Source: Pararhizobium_B sp963838155 (GTDB taxonomy: Bacteria; Pseudomonadota; Alphaproteobacteria; Rhizobiales; Rhizobiaceae). From it: DNA of 64,000 bases. Made by a program: the position numbers and the translations under genes. The notes under the pieces are model-generated. The model did not search any database, was not told the origin of the DNA, and saw nothing but the letters and a program-made list of their open reading frames with translations. This document shows positions 26,731 through 37,060 of this stretch, one piece after another (position 1 is the first letter of the stretch; each line of letters opens with the position of its first letter). The stretch spans positions 62,001 to 126,000 of the forward strand of contig CAWIQE010000029.1 in assembly GCA_963838155.1 (NCBI GenBank), read 5' to 3'.

Positions 26731-26888
26731 GCCTGCCCGCGCTTCACGACGTCGCGGACACGCTCTCCCTCATCGCTTCTTACGCGCTTCCGGAAGGAAA
26801 ACCGGTTTCCACTTTCCTGGAAGCGTGATTCTTCTCCTTCGCGCTTCCGGACGGAAAACCGGTTTCCACTTTTCCTGGAAGCGCTTCA
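26731..26888. repeat. bipartite palindromic repeat with doubled module B, sleB 3' end
   Basis: Module A remnant at 26731-26766, then two module-B copies in tandem (26783-26826 and 26840-26886), each GCGCTTCCGG...CCTGGAAGCG. The last bases overlap the complement of the sleB stop codon at 26886-26888. Confidence 0.8.
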
Positions 26889-27611
26889 GTTCGTGACGGA
26901 CGCGAAGGCCTCGTTGATGCGGGCCTCGACGGTCGACTGCGCCGCGTAGGCCGAGGCCGCCTTGGGCAGGGCGTCGCCCCCGTCCACCGTCACGCCGGGC
27001 AGGCCGTCTGCGGGCCGCCCGTCCGGAACCGGGACGCTTGCGTCGGCGACCATGGACGGCGCGGAGTACCTGCCGGTCTTCTCGTAGAAGGCGTTTCCGC
27101 CCGCCACCACGACATAATGCATGTTGTGGTAGGGGAAGTGCAAGCCGGCCGTATGGAAGAACATCGCCGGCCCGACCTTCGGGTGCCGCTCGCCCCCGAT
27201 CACCTCGTCGGCCACGGCCTCTACCGTCGGCAGCGCGTTCGAGGTCATCTTCCGGGACATGACGCCCGGCGCGAACTGGTGCGGCTGTCCGACGACGCCG
27301 CAGATCGTGTCCGGAAATTCCGGCGACTTGACCCGGTTCATCACCACCGAGCCGACCGCCAGCATGCCGTCGCTGCTGGAGCGGTTGGACTCGAAGTACA
27401 TGGCACGCATGAGGCATTGCCGCTGGCTGTCGTCGACGGTCGTCGCCGCCGCAGTCTTCTTGGCGTCCGCCGGGTTGACCGACCCGGTCACGGTCTGGTC
27501 CGTGGTGCACCCCGCCAAGGCCGATACCGCGGCCGTCGCAAGCGCGATCGCGGCTATCCCTGTCTTTGATTGTTGTCGCCCCGGTTGCACCCCGAACCTT
27601 ACTGCCGCCAT
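26886..27611 (-). CDS. SleB-type cell wall hydrolase, predicted lipoprotein
   Basis: 241 residues. A signal peptide ending in the lipobox LAGC predicts lipidation. The hydrolase-2 (SleB) domain spans about 65-195, with MYFESN (catalytic Glu), VVMNRVKSPEFPDTICGVV and FHTAGLHFPYH. It is probably a lytic enzyme trimming peptidoglycan in the periplasm. ATG 27611 is preferred because it places a normal-length signal before the lipobox; earlier in-frame starts exist. Its stop overlaps the edge of a dispersed repeat. Confidence 0.85.
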   Translation of the reverse strand: MAAVRFGVQPGRQQSKTGIAAIALATAAVSALAGCTTDQTVTGSVNPADAKKTAAATTVDDSQRQCLMRAMYFESNRSSSDGMLAVGSVVMNRVKSPEFPDTICGVVGQPHQFAPGVMSRKMTSNALPTVEAVADEVIGGERHPKVGPAMFFHTAGLHFPYHNMHYVVVAGGNAFYEKTGRYSAPSMVADASVPVPDGRPADGLPGVTVDGGDALPKAASAYAAQSTVEARINEAFASVTN

Positions 27612-27964
27612 ACATGCGGCAACGCCGTTCCATCTGGTCATTCGGCCAGAACTCCCGCTGCAAGCCCGGCTATCCCGCCGGCTCGATTGCACTTTTTCTC
27701 TTGAACGCCCTCATTGCCGCGGCAACCTGCCGGACGGTATCGGCATGAATATGGCAGCCCGGACGGAAATACGGCCGTTCCAGACGCGATCGGATCACTC
27801 TTGGTAACCGGCGGCTTCATCTGCGTGAGTGCGCGCCGGCCGCCGCGTCCCCCGCCCGTCGCCGGCCCGCGCGCGGGAGACCCGCTTGACGCCCGGACGG
27901 CCGTATGAAAAAACCTCGAAAAATTCATAAGCCTGCGGGCCGGGTCCTTCGGCGGAGAACGAGA
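27612..27964. other. 353-bp divergent region between sleB and the nickel transporter
   Basis: Apart from the NikR operator near its right end, no gene is seen, nor a cobalamin riboswitch. The left half should hold the sleB promoter; a GC-rich stretch around 27830-27890 has no obvious signal. Confidence 0.5.
27903..27930. promoter_or_regulatory. NikR operator upstream of nikMQO
   Basis: GTATGA (27903-27908), exactly 16 bp, then TCATAA (27925-27930). The E. coli NikR site is GTATGA-N16-TCATAC, so 11 of 12 half-site bases match with the correct spacing. It lies 34 bp upstream of nikM. Together with nikR at the end of the operon this indicates nickel-responsive repression. Confidence 0.85.
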
Positions 27965-29062
27965 ATGCATATTCCCGACGGGTATCTCAGCCCCTCCTCC
28001 TGCGCGATCGCCTACGCCGCGGCGCTGCCCTTCTGGGCCGTTTCGCTGCGGCGGCTGAAGCGGACCCTGCAAGGCCGGCTCGTCCCCCTCCTCGCCGTCG
28101 TCTCGGCCTTCTGCTTCGTCGTCATGATGTTCAACCTTCCCATCCCGGGCGGCAGCACCGCCCATGCGGTGGGAATGGGCGTCGCGGCGATCCTGCTCGG
28201 CCCCTTCGCCGGCCTCATGGCCATCTCCATCGCGCTGGCGATCCAGGCCCTGTTCTTCGGCGACGGCGGCATCACGGCCTTCGGCGCCAACGCCTTCAAC
28301 ATGGCGATCGTCGGCACCTTCGTCGCCTACGCCGTCTATCGCCTCGCGGCCGCCGGCGCGGCGACCACCTCCAGGCGCCGCGTCGTCGCCGCCGGCCTCG
28401 CCGGCTATGCCGCGATCAACGCATCGGCCTTCCTGGCGGCCTGCGAGTTCGGCGTGCAGCCGATGCTCTTCCACGATGCCGCCGGAACGCCGCTCTACGC
28501 CCCCTACCCGCTCTCGATCGCCGTGCCGGCGATGATGCTCGCCCACCTCACGGTCGCCGGCGCGGCCGAAGCCATCCTGACCGCCGGCGTCGTCGCCTGG
28601 ATCCAGCGCTCCAGCCCCGACCTGCTGGAGCGCTCCCCGAAAACGTGGAAACCAGCCGGCGCGGGGAACCGCGCGACGCCCGGCTTTGCGACGCCTTTCG
28701 CCGCCGGCACCCGCCGCCTCTGGGCCGGCGTCGGCGCTCTCATGGTGCTGAGCCCGGTGGGCCTCTGGGCGACCGGCATGGCGTGGGGCGAATGGTCGGC
28801 GGCGGATTTCGCCGACGGCGCCGCGCGGGCGGCCATGGCGCATGCCTCCGGCGGAGCGGCGCCCCCGCCCGTCGCGCCCGAGGGCCTGCAGCGCCTCGCC
28901 GGAATCTGGACCGCTCCGATGCCCGGCTACGCGCCCGCCTTCATGCACGAGCCGGCCTTCGGCTATGTCCTCTCGGCCTTCACCGGCGCCGGCCTGGTCG
29001 TCCTCGCATCCGCCCTGCTGTCGCGCCTGCTGGCGCGGCCGGCCCGGACCACGGGCGCTTAA
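27965..29062 (+). CDS. nikM: ECF transporter metal-binding membrane component (NikM/CbiM)
   Basis: Substrate-specific S-component, 365 residues. It begins MHIPDGYLSP, the conserved N-terminus whose first residues bind the metal, which fixes the start at ATG 27965. The core has about six membrane helices (to ~215). A linker follows, then a second domain with two helices resembling the NikN/PDGLE-type subunit (PEGLQRLAGIWTAPMPGYAP), giving a fused NikM-NikN. Nickel rather than cobalt is inferred from the NikR operator and nikR. The linker at about 222-234 looks like a decayed copy of the dispersed palindromic repeat. Confidence 0.9.
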   Translation: MHIPDGYLSPSSCAIAYAAALPFWAVSLRRLKRTLQGRLVPLLAVVSAFCFVVMMFNLPIPGGSTAHAVGMGVAAILLGPFAGLMAISIALAIQALFFGDGGITAFGANAFNMAIVGTFVAYAVYRLAAAGAATTSRRRVVAAGLAGYAAINASAFLAACEFGVQPMLFHDAAGTPLYAPYPLSIAVPAMMLAHLTVAGAAEAILTAGVVAWIQRSSPDLLERSPKTWKPAGAGNRATPGFATPFAAGTRRLWAGVGALMVLSPVGLWATGMAWGEWSAADFADGAARAAMAHASGGAAPPPVAPEGLQRLAGIWTAPMPGYAPAFMHEPAFGYVLSAFTGAGLVVLASALLSRLLARPARTTGA

Positions 29063-29068
29063 GCCCCG

Positions 29069-29908
29069 ATGCCCGGGACGCTCCGCCGCCGCATGCGCCG
29101 GCCCTATCTCGACCGCCTTGCCGACGGGCTGGCGAAGACCCTCGCACGCGCCCTCGACGCCGACGCCGTCGCCGAACGCGACGGCTTCCTGCAGCGCCTC
29201 GATCCACGCACCAAGCTGATCGGCCTCTTCGTCCTCCTCTTCGTCGCGCTCTCCGCCAAGTCGCTGGCGGTGGTGCTGGCCGTCCTCGCCGCCGCGCCGC
29301 TTTTGGCCGTGCTCTCCGGCGTGACGATCGGGAGGCTCGCCGGGCAGGCCTGGCTCCCGGTGCTCGCCTTCGCCGGGCCGATGGCGCTGCCCGCCCTGGT
29401 GACCGTGCCCGGCAGCCCGCTCCTGCCGACGCCCGTCCCCGGCTGGCCGGTCACCGGAGAGGGCCTGTCGAGCGCCGCCTTCCTCGTCGCCCGCGCGGAG
29501 GCCGCCGCCGGCCTCGCCCTCCTCGTCATGCTCTCGACGCCGTGGACGCACCTCCTCAAGGCGCTGCGCCTCTTCGGCCTGCCGCCGGTCCTCGTCGTCG
29601 CCCTCGGCATGACCCACCGCTACATCTTCGTCCTGCTCGACGCCGCCGTCGCGATGGTCGAGGCGCGCCGCGCGCGAACCGTCGGGCGCATGCCCGCGCG
29701 GGAGGCGCGCCGGGCGGCGACCGCCTGCGCCGGGACGCTCTTCGAAAAGGCGCTCGCGCTCAGCACCGACGTCCACCTCGCCATGATTTCGCGCGGCTAT
29801 CGCGGCGAGGTCCGCCTCATGGACGATTTCCGCCTGGGTCGGCGCGACGGGGCTGCGCTCGCCGTCCTCGCCGCACTGGCGGCGGCCGCATGGTGGGCGG
29901 GCCGATGA
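29069..29908 (+). CDS. nikQ: ECF transporter T component (NikQ/CbiQ)
   Basis: 279 residues. The N-terminal DPRTKLIGLFVLLF is followed by about five hydrophobic segments and two coupling motifs near the end of the family consensus (MVEARRARTVG and MISRGYRGE), which contact the ATPase. ATG 29069 lies 6 bp after the nikM stop. The TGA overlaps the ATG of the ATPase gene. Confidence 0.9.
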   Translation: MPGTLRRRMRRPYLDRLADGLAKTLARALDADAVAERDGFLQRLDPRTKLIGLFVLLFVALSAKSLAVVLAVLAAAPLLAVLSGVTIGRLAGQAWLPVLAFAGPMALPALVTVPGSPLLPTPVPGWPVTGEGLSSAAFLVARAEAAAGLALLVMLSTPWTHLLKALRLFGLPPVLVVALGMTHRYIFVLLDAAVAMVEARRARTVGRMPAREARRAATACAGTLFEKALALSTDVHLAMISRGYRGEVRLMDDFRLGRRDGAALAVLAALAAAAWWAGR

Positions 29909-30726
29909 CCGGGGACGCACCGGTCATCGCGGTCGACGACGTCCACTACGCCTACCGGCGGACGCCGGCGCTCACCGGCCTCACCCTGTCCTGCATGCCG
30001 GGCGAGCGCATCGTCCTCATCGGCGCCAACGGCTCGGGCAAGTCCACCCTCCTGAAGCTCCTCGACGCGCTGGACTTTCCCGCCAGCGGAACGATCTCCG
30101 CCTTCGGCCGGCCGCTGACGGAGGCGGCGATGCAGGACGAGGCGGAAGCCGTCGCCTTCAGGCGCCGCGTCGGGCTCGTCTTCCAGAACCCCGACGTGCA
30201 GCTCTTCTGCCCGACCGTGTTCGACGAGCTGGCCTTCGGCCCGCTGCAGCTCGGCTGGCCGCGCGAGACGATCAGGGAGCGGATCGGCCAAACGCTCGAA
30301 AGCTTTTCCATCGCCCACCTCAAGGACCGTGCCCCGCACAGGCTGTCCGGCGGCGAACGGAAGCGCGTCGCGCTGGCGTCTGTCCTGATCCTGGAGCCGG
30401 ACGTCCTGCTTCTCGACGAGCCGACGGCCGCCCTCGACCCGGCGAGCGCCGCCGCGGTGACCGACATGCTCGTGCGCCTGCAGGGCAGCGGCCGGACGGT
30501 GCTCGCCGCCACGCACGACCTGGACATCGTCGAGGCGATCGCCGACCGGTGCATCGTGCTCGCGGCCGGGCGGGTCGTCGCCACCGGCACGCCGCGCGAC
30601 ATCCTGTCCGACGTCGACCTCCTGGCCCGCTGCGGCCTGGCCCATGCCCACCTGCACGCCCATGGCGGCGGCGTCCACTCACACCACCACCTTCATCGGG
30701 AGGGCATCTGGCATGACGGCGACTGA
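29905..30726 (+). CDS. nikO: ECF transporter ATPase (NikO/CbiO)
   Basis: 273 residues. Walker A GANGSGKST, Q-loop VFQNPDVQLFCPTV, signature LSGGERKRVALAS, Walker B VLLLDEPTAALD and the switch histidine AATHDLD are intact. The C-terminus is His-rich (AHAHLHAHGGG and HSHHHLH), a likely metal-buffering tail. ATG 29905 overlaps the nikQ stop (ATGA), showing translational coupling. It powers the NikMQ importer. Confidence 0.92.
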   Translation: MTGDAPVIAVDDVHYAYRRTPALTGLTLSCMPGERIVLIGANGSGKSTLLKLLDALDFPASGTISAFGRPLTEAAMQDEAEAVAFRRRVGLVFQNPDVQLFCPTVFDELAFGPLQLGWPRETIRERIGQTLESFSIAHLKDRAPHRLSGGERKRVALASVLILEPDVLLLDEPTAALDPASAAAVTDMLVRLQGSGRTVLAATHDLDIVEAIADRCIVLAAGRVVATGTPRDILSDVDLLARCGLAHAHLHAHGGGVHSHHHLHREGIWHDGD

Positions 30727-30810
30727 CGTCCCGCGCAAGACGCGGCGCTTGACCCCCGCCCCCGGGCGGGGCCGTTCCGCAACCGGCCGCACAAGGCGGG
30801 AGACCTAGAG

Positions 30811-31269
30811 ATGCAGCGCATCACCATCGCGATCGACGACGACCTGCTCGACATCGTCGACGGCCTCAGGCAACGGCGCGGCTACGAGAGCCGCTCGGAG
30901 GCGTTCCGCGACATCGTGCGCGAGGCGGCGAACCGCGAGACCGCCGAGGCCGGCGACACGATGTGCATCGCCGTGCTGTCCTACGTCTTCGACTACGCGA
31001 CCCGCGAGCTCGCCCAGAAGCTGACCCGGGCGCTGCACGAGCACCACGACCTGATCGCCGCGAACACCCGCGTGCCGCTCGATCACGACAGTTGCCTGGA
31101 GCTGTCGGCCCTCAGAGGCCGCGTCGACGCGATCCGCGCCTTTTCGGACGACATCATGACCCAGCGCGGCGTGCGCCATGCCAATCTGCACATCGTTCCG
31201 GTCAGGCTTTCCGCCGATCGTCACCGCCACGACCCGGACGGGCCGCCGCATTTGCATATCGAGGCCTGA
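30811..31269 (+). CDS. nikR: NikR-family nickel-responsive regulator, variant metal site
   Basis: 152 residues: an N-terminal ribbon-helix-helix (MQRITIAIDDDLLDIVDGL, RSEAFRDIVR) and a C-terminal ACT-like metal domain. Alignment with E. coli NikR is gap-free through residue 98. His76 (HEHHDL) and Cys95 (LDHDSC) are kept, but the ligands His87 and His89 are Arg87 and Pro89. Nickel affinity or metal choice may therefore be altered. It has 16 extra C-terminal residues ending HRHDPDGPPHLHIEA, which contain histidines. It probably binds the operator at 27903 and closes the nikMQO operon 84 bp downstream of nikO. Confidence 0.9.
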   Translation: MQRITIAIDDDLLDIVDGLRQRRGYESRSEAFRDIVREAANRETAEAGDTMCIAVLSYVFDYATRELAQKLTRALHEHHDLIAANTRVPLDHDSCLELSALRGRVDAIRAFSDDIMTQRGVRHANLHIVPVRLSADRHRHDPDGPPHLHIEA

Positions 31270-31307
31270 GGGGAAGACGGGCGCGGCGCCGCCCGGCGCC
31301 GGCAAGC

Positions 31308-31450
31308 GCCTGTCCGCGATCCACCGTATCGCGAACAGGCTCTGCCTCATTGGTTTTGCGCGCTTCCGGACGGAAAACCGGGTTCCACTTTTCCTGGAAG
31401 CTTGTTTTCTTTACGCGCTTCCGGACGGAAAACCGGGTTCCCGCTTTAGC
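31308..31450. repeat. bipartite palindromic repeat with doubled module B, between nikR and the peptidase gene
   Basis: Module A hairpin (CCTGTCCGCGAT / ATCGCGAACAGG) at 31308-31342; module B copies at 31358-31402 and 31413-31450. The last copy runs up to the stop codon of the minus-strand DUF882 gene. Confidence 0.8.
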
Positions 31451-33127
31451 TCAGTCGTTGGAAAAATAGGCATCGAGCGCGGCGAAGCGCTGCGGGTCGA
31501 TACGCCCGCCGGCGGTCTTGCGCCGCTCCGGCAGCGCCGGGGAGAGCCGCTTCATGCGCGGCGCCGGCACGTTGTCGGCCACCGTCTCGAGCCGGGCCCG
31601 GCGATTGGCCTTGGCCCACGCCTCGATCATCTCACGCGTCAGCCGCGAACCGGCCGCCGCGTCCGCGGTCTTCCCGGACCCGATCCGTCCGCCCTTGATC
31701 GTTTTGCCGGACACCGTGGCGAAGTCCTGCATAGGGCGGCTCTCCGACAGGACCCGCGGAACCGCGCTCGGCGTGCGGCCGAGGGATGCCATCAGGATCG
31801 CGCCCTTGGTCAGCTTGCGCCGCGAAGCGCTTCCGGCCGCCGATTTGACCGCCTTCGGCGCATCCGGCACCGCCGCCGCGAAGGCCGGCGCCGCCGTGTC
31901 GTCGGCCGGCTCGGCATAGGCCACGAGAGCGGGGGCCACGAGCGAGGGCCTGGCCGCGGGCCTGGGCAGGTTCGCGATCGGCGAGCGCTGCAGCGAACCG
32001 GTGGCCTCGGGCGACGTCCCGGGCGCATCCGCCCGGTCGGCGACCTGCATCGTCGTTCTCACGTCGGCTGCCGGGGGAAGCTGCGGCACCGGCGCCGCAT
32101 AGGCGAGGAGGTCCGGATAGGTCGCGCCCTTCGCCGAAGAACCGCCGTCGGCCGCATCGACGGCCGCGAGGGCACCGGCCGCGGACGTCCCGCGCTCGGG
32201 CGCCGCATCCGCCATCAGCGTCGGCCGCACGCCGGGCAGCGGCACCTTCGCGGCGGCCGGAAGCAGCACGGCCGGCTGCGCGGCGGGAGGCGTCCCGCCG
32301 ACCGGCGCCATGGCCGCCGTCTCGATCGGGCGGAGTTTCGGATTGGCCTGGACGGTATCGCCGTTGGAGGGCTCGTCCTCGTCTCCGCCGCCGCCGCCGA
32401 AGAGCGCGGCCAGGAGGTTTCCGCCGCCCGAACGGCGCCCGGTCGCGCTCCGGCCGGCGACCATGATGCCATCGTCCGTCACGCGGCGCTTGTAGGAGAC
32501 GAGCGCCTCCTCGTAGCCCGGCAGCGGCTTGCCGTCGCGCGGCAGGTGCAGCGTGTGGCCCTTCGGGAAGAGCCGGACCAGCTGCTCGCGCGACATGCGC
32601 GGCCAGGCCCGGACGTAGCCGGTATCCATGTGCACGAAGGGAGAGCCGGAATTCGGATAGTAGCCGACGCCGCCGACCTGGAACTTCATGCCGATCTCGC
32701 GAAGCCTCTCCAGCCGGACGTCCGGTATGAAGAAGTCGGCCGCCTTGCCGAGGATGTGCTGGCTCTTCTTGGCGACGCCGGATGCGCGCGAGCGACCGCG
32801 CAGCATGGCGTTGGTGTCGGCCGTCCGGTATCCGCAGATGATGTGGATGTAGTCGTGCGAGCCGCTCTGCTGGTAGACCTCCCAGAGGAGGTCCATCAGG
32901 CGCGGATCCATCGCGGTTTCCTGGTTCTTGCGCCAGTCGCGCAGGATGTAGTCGAGCTTCTTCAGCCCCGCCCTGTCGTAGCGGCCGTTGCGCTTGAAGG
33001 TGATGACCGCCCGCTCGCCGGTATGGACCTGGTAGATCCTGAGCGACCGGGTCTCGGCGTGGGCCGGCGCGCGAAACGCGAAAAGACCTGTCCCGATGCA
33101 GAGCAGGATCAAGAGGAAACGAATCAC
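31451..33127 (-). CDS. exported DUF882 / M15-like murein peptidase with long tail
   Basis: 558 residues. A hydrophobic segment (FLLILLCIGTGLFAF) ending at APAHAET is a signal peptide. A DUF882/peptidase-M15 domain (about 25-200) follows with zinc-ligand motifs QHILGKAADF (His and Asp) and FVHMDTG (His). The remaining ~350 residues are Ala/Pro-rich and low-complexity. It is a likely periplasmic carboxypeptidase of the YcbK type. The GTG at 33127 puts the signal at the N-terminus; an ATG at 33214 would add 29 residues before it and is less likely. Confidence 0.8.
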   Translation of the reverse strand: MIRFLLILLCIGTGLFAFRAPAHAETRSLRIYQVHTGERAVITFKRNGRYDRAGLKKLDYILRDWRKNQETAMDPRLMDLLWEVYQQSGSHDYIHIICGYRTADTNAMLRGRSRASGVAKKSQHILGKAADFFIPDVRLERLREIGMKFQVGGVGYYPNSGSPFVHMDTGYVRAWPRMSREQLVRLFPKGHTLHLPRDGKPLPGYEEALVSYKRRVTDDGIMVAGRSATGRRSGGGNLLAALFGGGGGDEDEPSNGDTVQANPKLRPIETAAMAPVGGTPPAAQPAVLLPAAAKVPLPGVRPTLMADAAPERGTSAAGALAAVDAADGGSSAKGATYPDLLAYAAPVPQLPPAADVRTTMQVADRADAPGTSPEATGSLQRSPIANLPRPAARPSLVAPALVAYAEPADDTAAPAFAAAVPDAPKAVKSAAGSASRRKLTKGAILMASLGRTPSAVPRVLSESRPMQDFATVSGKTIKGGRIGSGKTADAAAGSRLTREMIEAWAKANRRARLETVADNVPAPRMKRLSPALPERRKTAGGRIDPQRFAALDAYFSND

Positions 33128-33406
33128 TGGACCCGCGGACGAGACCGCGTGACGGACCCCAATTTGAGAACAGGCCGGTTCAGCCCGTTCCTGCGACGGC
33201 TCGCAAAATGCCAAGAATTATCCCCGCACGCCGTTTTTTGCGTTGTACAAAGCTCTCTGCCGACGAAATGCGGTCAGAGAATGACAAGAAACGCCACAGT
33301 TTCTGCGACTGCTTCGTTATAGTGAACACTGGCTTAACAACGGCTTAAAGGAAATACGGCAGGCCGATCGGTTCCACGCTTTGCGATCACATTATGTTTC
33401 CCCGCG

Positions 33407-34993
<1,587 letters not shown>

Positions 34994-35165
34994 GTCCGGG
35001 TCCTCTGCTTCCTTGGAACGGCTTTCCCGTGCGACAGGGCCGCACTGGTCCAAAATCACACACAGGCGCCAATATCTCATTGCGGAAATGCCTCGCATTT
35101 TAACAATGGCGTCACATATCCAGGCATGGCGCGCCGCACCGGCCGCCGATCGAAGAGGTTATTTC

Positions 35166-36992
35166 ATGACGAGACACCCGAATGCCGCCCAGACGTCCGC
35201 AGGCGAGCCCGCCAAGGCGGACGATCTCCCCCGCTGGAACCTGGACGATCTCTATCCCGGCCGCGACAGCGACGAGATGAAGGCCGACCTGGCGCGCATC
35301 GAGCGCGAGACGGCCGCCTTCGAGGAACGCTGGAAGGGCCGGCTCGAGACGGCCGCCGGGGACGGGTCGCTCGGCGAGGCGCTGGCCGGATACGAGGCGC
35401 TGCAGGACGTGATGGGCCGGGTGATGTCCTATGCCGGGCTCGCCTATTTCTCCAACACCGTCGACCCGGCCAACGCCAAGTTCTTCGGCGACACCCAGTC
35501 GAGGATGACCGACGCCGGCGCCCGCCTGCTCTTCTTCGAGCTGGAGCTGAACCGCATCCCGGACGCCGTCGTCGACCGCGCCATGGAGACCGACGCGACG
35601 GCCGCCCGCTTCCGCCCGTGGATCGTCGACCTGCGCAAGGACAAGCCGCACCAGCTGGAAGACCGGATCGAGCAGCTCTTCCATGAAAAATCGATCACCG
35701 GCCGCGGCGCCTGGAACCGCCTCTTCGACGAGACGATGGCCGGCCTCTCCTTCGACGTCGACGGCGAGAAGCTTTCTCTGGAGCCGGCCCTCAACCGGCT
35801 GCAGGACCCGGCCGAGCCGGTGCGCCACGCCGCCGCCGACGCGCTCGCCGCGACCTTCCGCGACAACCTCCGCACCTTCACCCTGATCACCAACACCCTG
35901 GCCAAGGACAAGGAGATCTCCGACCGCTGGCACGGCTTCGGGGACATCGCCGACAGCATGCATCTCGCCAACCGCGTCGAGCGCGAGGTCGTCGAGGCGC
36001 TGGCGACCGCCGTGCGCGAGGCCTATCCGCGCCTGTCGCACCGATACTACGCGATGAAGGCGAAATGGCTCGGCATGGACCGGATGAACTTCTGGGACCG
36101 CAACGCCCCGCTGCCCGACAGCCCGAAGAGCTCCATCGGCTGGGACGAGGCCCGCGAGACCGTCCTGTCCGCCTATGCAGGCTTCGCGCCGGAAATGGCC
36201 GGCATCGCCAGGGACTTCTTCGACCGCCGCTGGATCGATGCGCCGGTGTCGCCCGGCAAGGCGCCCGGCGCCTTCGCCCACCCGACCGTTCCTTCCGCGC
36301 ACCCCTACGTGCTACTCAACTACATGGGCAAGCCGCGCGACGTGATGACGCTCGCACACGAACTCGGCCACGGCGTCCACCAGGTGCTGGCCGCCCGCCA
36401 GGGCGCGCTGATGGCCTCGACGCCGCTGACGCTCGCGGAAACCGCCTCCGTCTTCGGCGAGATGCTGACCTTCCGCGCGCTCCTGGAAAAGACGCGCGAG
36501 CCGCGGGAGCGCAAGGCGATGCTCGCCCAGAAGGTCGAGGACATGATCAACACGGTGGTGCGCCAGATCGCCTTCTACGAGTTCGAGCGCAAGGTCCACG
36601 CCAGCCGCCGCTCGGAAGGCGAGCTCACCTCCGACCGCATCGGCGAGCTCTGGCTGTCCGTCCAGGGCGAGAGCCTCGGCCCGGCGATCCGCATCTCCGA
36701 GGGCTACGAAACCTTCTGGGCCTATATCCCCCACTTCATCCATTCGCCCTTCTACGTCTACGCCTACGCCTTCGGGGACTGCCTCGTGAACTCCCTCTAC
36801 GCCGTCTACCGGAACTCCGAGGCCGGCTTCCAGGAGAAGTATTTCGAAATGCTCAAGGCCGGCGGCACGAAGCACCACCGGGAGCTTCTCGCCCCCTTCG
36901 GCCTCGACGCCTCCGACCCGTCCTTCTGGAACCGCGGCCTGTCGATGATCGAGGGACTGATCGACGAGCTGGAAGCGCTCGACGAGGCATAG
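35166..36992 (+). CDS. pepF: M3 family oligoendopeptidase F
   Basis: Cytosolic zinc metallopeptidase, 608 residues, normal for PepF/M3B. The zinc motif HELGH lies at residues 398-402 (TLAHELGHGVHQ), with the downstream glutamate in the LTLAETASVFGEM segment. It degrades oligopeptides. ATG 35166 starts the family homology; the frame is open further upstream without similarity. pabB follows 68 bp downstream in the same direction. Confidence 0.93.
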   Translation: MTRHPNAAQTSAGEPAKADDLPRWNLDDLYPGRDSDEMKADLARIERETAAFEERWKGRLETAAGDGSLGEALAGYEALQDVMGRVMSYAGLAYFSNTVDPANAKFFGDTQSRMTDAGARLLFFELELNRIPDAVVDRAMETDATAARFRPWIVDLRKDKPHQLEDRIEQLFHEKSITGRGAWNRLFDETMAGLSFDVDGEKLSLEPALNRLQDPAEPVRHAAADALAATFRDNLRTFTLITNTLAKDKEISDRWHGFGDIADSMHLANRVEREVVEALATAVREAYPRLSHRYYAMKAKWLGMDRMNFWDRNAPLPDSPKSSIGWDEARETVLSAYAGFAPEMAGIARDFFDRRWIDAPVSPGKAPGAFAHPTVPSAHPYVLLNYMGKPRDVMTLAHELGHGVHQVLAARQGALMASTPLTLAETASVFGEMLTFRALLEKTREPRERKAMLAQKVEDMINTVVRQIAFYEFERKVHASRRSEGELTSDRIGELWLSVQGESLGPAIRISEGYETFWAYIPHFIHSPFYVYAYAFGDCLVNSLYAVYRNSEAGFQEKYFEMLKAGGTKHHRELLAPFGLDASDPSFWNRGLSMIEGLIDELEALDEA

Positions 36993-37060
36993 GCGGCGCT
37001 CGGGGACGCATAGGCGGCGGCCGCGACCAGGGACGCGCGGAACCGCCGCGAGGAGGCCAG

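Noticed and set aside
27612..27964. Cobalamin riboswitch upstream of the CbiM-type gene
   Set aside because: No B12-box-like sequence or leader fold was seen; the NikR operator explains the regulation.
27905..27964. Upstream ATG of the nikM frame (20 codons earlier)
   Set aside because: It lies inside the NikR operator, and the functional N-terminus of this family begins at the MHIPDG methionine.
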